Source: Chrysomallon squamiferum
Lineage: Eukaryota; Mollusca; Gastropoda; Neomphalida; Peltospiridae
Direction of reading: 5' to 3'
DNA length: 12,500 bases
Assembly (NCBI GenBank): GCA_012295275.1
Contig: CM022678.1
Location: 3,238,781-3,251,280 of the forward strand
The translations under genes and the position numbers were made by a program. The number at the start of each line of letters is the position of its first letter. The first letter of the stretch is position 1. Shown in pieces: positions 9,181-12,500 of this stretch. The notes under the pieces were generated by a model. The model made no database searches. It was not told where the DNA came from and saw nothing but the letters and a program-made list of their open reading frames with translations.

Positions 9181-9850
9181 TAGGTGTAGGTGAAGGTTTT
9201 ATTTTTTTTTGTTTATTTTGTAGGTGAGTAGGTTTTGTGTTTAGGTGAGTAGGTTTTATTTGTAGGTTAGTAGGTTTTGTTTTTTGTAGGTGAGTAGGTT
9301 TTATTTTGTAGGTGAGATGGGTTTTGTTTGTAGGTTAGTAGGTTTTTTTTGTAGGTGAGTAGGTTTATTTTGTAGGTGAGTAGGTTTTATTTGTTTTTTG
9401 AGTAGGTTTTATTTTGTAGGTTTTGTTTTTGTGTGTAGGTGAGTAGGTTTTATTTTGTAGCTGAGTAGGTTTTATTTTGTAGGTGAGTAGGTTTTATTTG
9501 AGTAGGTTTTATTTGTAGCTTAGTAGGGTTTTTGTGGAGTGAGTAGGTTTTGGTTTTGTATGTACGTCAGTAGGTTTGGTGTATACTTGACTAGGTTTGT
9601 TTTGTATGCCAGTAGGTTTTGTTTGTGTGTGAGTAAGTTTGTTTGTAGTTGAATAGGTTATATGTGTAGGTGTGTAGGTTTTTATTTACACGTGAGTAGA
9701 CTTGGTTTATGGGATGCTCAGACGTGAATAGGTTTGGCCTTTACAAAAGTAGGTTTTCTTTATTACCTGATAGATTAGGTTTGATCTGTAGCTGAGTAGG
9801 TCCGTATTTGATCAAACTTGGATAAATAAGAGTAGGTTTTGATTTATATG
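9181..9850 (+). repeat. 21-22 bp minisatellite carrying 5' splice-site consensus
   Basis: The unit is approximately GTAGGTGAGTAGGTTTTATTTT. AGGTGAGTAGG is exact at 9222, 9243, 9288, 9353, 9374, 9437 and 9481, with one-base variants AGGTTAGTAGG at 9264 and 9332, AGGTGAGATGG at 9310 and AGCTGAGTAGG at 9459. Steps between neighbours are 21-24 bp. Units are best preserved from 9220 to 9500 and decay gradually to about 9850 (GAGTAGG, GAATAGG, CAGTAGG, then isolated AGTAGGTTTT at 9831). The start of the array resembles the exon 4 donor region itself (AGGTAGGGAAGGTTT at 9164-9178), which may be the seed. Confidence 0.85.
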
Positions 9851-10200
9851 TGATTAGATTGCATTGATAGCTAATTAAAATTAGATTCAGTGGTGAGAAG
9901 GTTTCAGTTAATGTTTGAATAAATTTGGATTTATATGTTAACAGAATTGATTAAAAAATTGTTACGTTTTGAGTTGTGAAAGATGGAATAAAAACGTTTT
10001 CTCTGTTTCATCATTCACGATGAGATGATTCGGAGTCAAAGAGCAAGGCGTGATCCTAACATGTTTCACTTCAGTCAGAAGATGCTCGCCTGACGCAACA
10101 AAATCATTTAACGTTAGAAAGAGTCAGACTTGGAAGTGGTTTTATGAAATCACTTTACAGTTAAAATAGCTACGTTTTCCTTTAAAAAAAAAAATATAAA
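9851..10200. other. Downstream intron: unique sequence after the minisatellite
   Basis: Remnants of the minisatellite fade out by about 9930, followed by unique sequence with modest G+C at 10010-10145 and an A run at 10183-10193. I see no exon or named motif. Confidence 0.45.
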
Positions 10201-10210
10201 AAGTGCCTCT

Positions 10211-10321
10211 TTATCTCATCTGATGCGATTAAAAGAGTTCATTTTTTTTTACGTAAGAAGCAATGTTCAATAGTTATCCCCCCTTACGTAAAAAAATTAA
10301 CTTTTTTATCGCGTCAGATAA
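10211..10321. repeat. Imperfect fold-back element (inverted repeat, about 40-bp arms)
   Basis: Left arm 10211-10257 and right arm 10283-10321 are reverse complements apart from a few substitutions and a 5-base insertion. Both arms, read inwards, give TTAT, CTGA-GCGAT, an A-rich step, GTT-A, a T run and ACGTAAG. The loop is about 25 bp (10258-10282). It may be a MITE-like remnant or a structured intronic hairpin; no target-site duplication is clear. Confidence 0.7.
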
Positions 10322-10350
10322 TTTAAAGATTTAGTTTTTTTGCTCTGTCC

Positions 10351-10733
<383 letters not shown>

Positions 10734-10747
10734 AGAACACGTGTTCT
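10734..10747. promoter_or_regulatory. Perfect 14-bp palindrome with central E-box
   Basis: AGAACACGTGTTCT is a perfect palindrome centred on CACGTG, the class of E-box bound by bHLH proteins such as MYC/MAX, USF or CLOCK. The extended GAACACGTGTTC symmetry is tighter than a chance E-box. Function is unproven. Confidence 0.35.
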
Positions 10748-10764
10748 TCTGTTCTGGATCGTCG

Positions 10765-11120
10765 CTTTTATTTGTTCCCAGCGTCGCGGGATCGAATCAG
10801 TCTTTTGAATAAAATGAATATATAAATAAATTGATGATTGAATACTATACCAGTATTGTATATGAATGTTAAATTTTGAAGAAAACAAACACTGAATTGA
10901 TGGATATTTAAAAAGTATTTTTTATAAATTTATTTTTCGATCTTGGACGACGCGGGATTGAAACTGTCTTACCGGTAAACTGAATAAAACGAATTTATTA
11001 ATGATTAAATAGCATCTGAATAATATGAATAATTACTGATATATATATATTTTTAAATTATTTATGGGTCTTGAGGATCAATACCGGGTAAGTAGTTGAA
11101 CATACAAAGACTGAATTGGC
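10765..11120. repeat. Diverged direct repeat of about 165-200 bp, two copies
   Basis: Copy 1 (about 10765-10915) and copy 2 (about 10925-11120) share, in order, CGCGGGAT-GAA-C-GTCTT (10785 and 10951), TGAATAAAA-GAAT, TGATTAAATA-like words, and ACTGAATTG (10891 and 11109). The GGATCGAATC in copy 1 differs at one base from a tRNA B-box core, so an old tRNA-derived SINE pair is possible, but no A-box is seen. Confidence 0.45.
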
Positions 11121-11250
11121 GTAATATTCCTGCATAAACAGTATTTGTCGTTAATGATTATAAGTTGCAAAATTTCGTACTCATGACCTAACATGAAACA
11201 TGCTGCAAACAACTTCAACAATTAGAGATAAAATATGTATCTGTCCTTCC

Positions 11251-11282
<32 letters not shown>
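11251..11282. repeat. (GTCT)8 microsatellite
   Basis: Eight GTCT units in the intron after exon 4, with no visible role. Confidence 0.95.
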
Positions 11283-11434
11283 TCTTTATTCTAAGTAGAC
11301 ATCTGCACGTGTTTGCGGGTATACAATATGTCTGTTTGTACACTGACTTACAAATGCACGCTTTCATATGCGCACATAACAAGTATGTCTAAATGCGTGG
11401 ATTTGTAATCTAGCAAAGAATATTCTGTTATATT

Positions 11435-11443
11435 CAGCAGCAA

Positions 11444-11474
<31 letters not shown>

Positions 11475-11640
11475 TGTAACAACAACAGCAACAGGAACAA
11501 CAACAACAATAATAATAATAAAACAAAGGAAAGGAGAACAAGAAAATAAGCGAAAAGAAAAAAAAAAGAAAATAGAAAGAAAATAGAAAGAAAGAAAGAA
11601 TATAACAATAAAACAAAAGGGAAAAAAAAATAAGAAAAAA
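11435..11640. repeat. CAG/CAA triplets, AAT run and GAAA-rich purine stretch
   Basis: CAG/CAA triplets at 11435-11507 give a glutamine-like frame that is soon interrupted by CTGTAA at 11474-11479. (AAT)n follows at 11508-11520, then A-rich GAAA/TAGAAA sequence to 11640. There are no splice sites flanking it, so it is not called as polyQ coding. Confidence 0.85.
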
Positions 11641-11804
11641 AATGTGTGAACCGCGTTTCTGGAAATAAGCACTTACGGAATTCCTAATCATGACTAATGT
11701 TGTATTTCTTTCTTCTACAATTAACATGACGTAATAATTGGAGCGCGCACACACACATCGCCGTTGCCCCGGTTACCCTAAACTACGTCATCGTTAACGA
11801 AGTG
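11641..11804. other. Downstream intron: unique sequence with TGACGTAA and TACGTCA
   Basis: Unique sequence with TGACGTAA at 11728-11735 and TACGTCA at 11784-11790. CGGTTACC at 11770 starts a word series (TAAA, GTCAT, GTTAACG-AGTG, GTTTG) that recurs in the same order after CGGTTAC at 11933. Confidence 0.45.
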
Positions 11805-12281
11805 TTTGTTTTGTTTGTTTTTATCTGTGTTCCGCTGACTTTGAAACAGAGGTGTAAATATTATGTACTGTTTATATTAAGAATTCCTCAAAGTCTCTAA
11901 AGAAAGGGAGATTAGTTTGACGTCACAACAGTCGGTTACTTGTAAATGAACTGAACGCTGTCATAGTTACTGTTAACGCAGTGGTGGGGGTTTATTTTGG
12001 TTTGTTGTGCTGCAAGCTTTATCGTTTTACAAAGAATATATTTGTATTCTGTCGTTAATTCTTAACTAATTGTACACTTTCAAGCAAAAGCGATATTTAT
12101 ATCCAGTGAAAATAAATTAATGTTTTCCATAGAACAGTGTGTTTTTTTCTAACCTTTTTTTTTTTTTTTTTTTTCCTTGTTTTGTCTGTTTGTTTGCTTT
12201 TTCACTTTCATTCTTTTATTTTTTATTTGTTTTGTTTTTTTGTTTTCTGCATTAATTATAACACTATTATTATTATTATTA

Positions 12282-12358
<77 letters not shown>

Positions 12359-12500
12359 TGTTATAAGTGTGTTTTTTTTTTTTTGTGTTTCTCTGTGGTT
12401 GTATTATTGTTAAATATTAAGAAACTTTTCCTGCTGTTCAAAGAATCTCAAATACAAGAAACACAAACCTTTTTCTGACGTCACAGCGACTGTTATAAAC
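11805..12500. repeat. Diverged direct repeat with TGACGTCACA, second copy cut by window end
   Basis: Copy 1 (about 11805-11946) and copy 2 (about 12370-12500) share TATTAAGAA (11874 and 12414), TTCCT, CAAAG, CTC and AA in order, and TGACGTCACA (11918 and 12476) followed by C-rich then GTTA words. The offset is 540-558 bp. The sequence between includes unique DNA and the microsatellites at 12155-12358, which appear to have expanded within the unit. Confidence 0.5.
12155..12358. repeat. T20 run, (ATT)n and (ATCATT)n
   Basis: T20 at 12155-12174, T/TTTG-rich sequence, (ATT)n at 12264-12335 and a hexamer (ATCATT)4 at about 12333-12358 that grew out of the triplet array. Confidence 0.9.

Noticed and set aside
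9181-9660. Telomere-like TTAGG/TAGG words
   Set aside because: The unit is 21-22 bp with T-rich filler and never forms a pure TTAGGG or TTAGG series.
9181-9850. Regular repeats that could suggest a CRISPR array
   Set aside because: The spacing is too short, there are no unique spacers, and the genome is eukaryotic. It is a decayed minisatellite.
10781-10805. tRNA gene or intact SINE from a B-box-like GGATCGAATC
   Set aside because: No A-box, no cloverleaf arms and no terminator at the right distance; at most an old fragment.
11435-11510. Possible polyglutamine exon (CAG/CAA)
   Set aside because: Interrupted by CTGTAA, no flanking splice sites, and it merges into AAT and GAAA simple sequence.

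Overview
This window is a piece of an animal nuclear genome. The evidence is a gene split by spliceosomal introns (GT...AG, all phase 0), AT-rich introns saturated with microsatellites, and no compact or operon-like coding. The mix of long (ATT)n, (TTTA)n, (ATGT)n/(ACAT)n, (AT)n, (CA)n and (GA)n tracts recalls molluscs, with a cephalopod as my best guess. That is an impression from repeat texture only; no lineage-specific transposon was recognised.

The only gene I can support is on the + strand. It has four exons (90-194, 628-732, 7157-8145, 8893-9165), and its 3' end lies beyond the window. The predicted product starts with a short disordered, acidic and proline-containing head (exon 1 and start of exon 2) and then becomes almost entirely alpha-helical coiled coil (end of exon 2, exon 3, exon 4). 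I do not recognise the family, so no symbol is given. The large exon 3 (989 nt) has two +1 frame breaks, near 7658-7664 and 7899-7904. Removing one base at each gives 987 nt, in phase with both splice sites, and a Pro-Gly linker at each break. Sequence or assembly error, or a recent allele, is the simplest reading.

Layout: 1-89 end of an upstream intron; 90-194 first coding exon; 195-627 intron 1 with AAT/TAG triplets; 628-732 exon 2; 733-7156 a 6.4-kb intron 2. Intron 2 holds a regulatory-looking stretch at about 1000-1760, a degenerate AT-rich repeat region at 2560-3340, a tandem duplication at 3551-3826, a long TTTA field at 4206-4574, several triplet, tetranucleotide and dinucleotide arrays, a 47-base T run and a (GA)50 tract. 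Then come exon 3, intron 3 (8146-8892, long ATT array) and exon 4.

The 3.3 kb after exon 4 starts with a 21-22 bp minisatellite whose unit carries a perfect 5' splice-site consensus. It continues with a fold-back element, a (TC)48 tract complementary to the (GA)50 tract in intron 2, an E-box palindrome, two diverged direct repeats, and scattered TGACGTCA motifs.

I see no mobile-element protein, RNA gene, CRISPR array, viral gene or bacterial-type system. The most unusual points are the array of splice-donor-like units just after a weaker real donor, complementary purine/pyrimidine tracts bracketing exons 3 and 4, the twin frame breaks in the same CCC-NGG context, and a 20-heptad single-core coiled coil built on a repeated basic-Asp motif.
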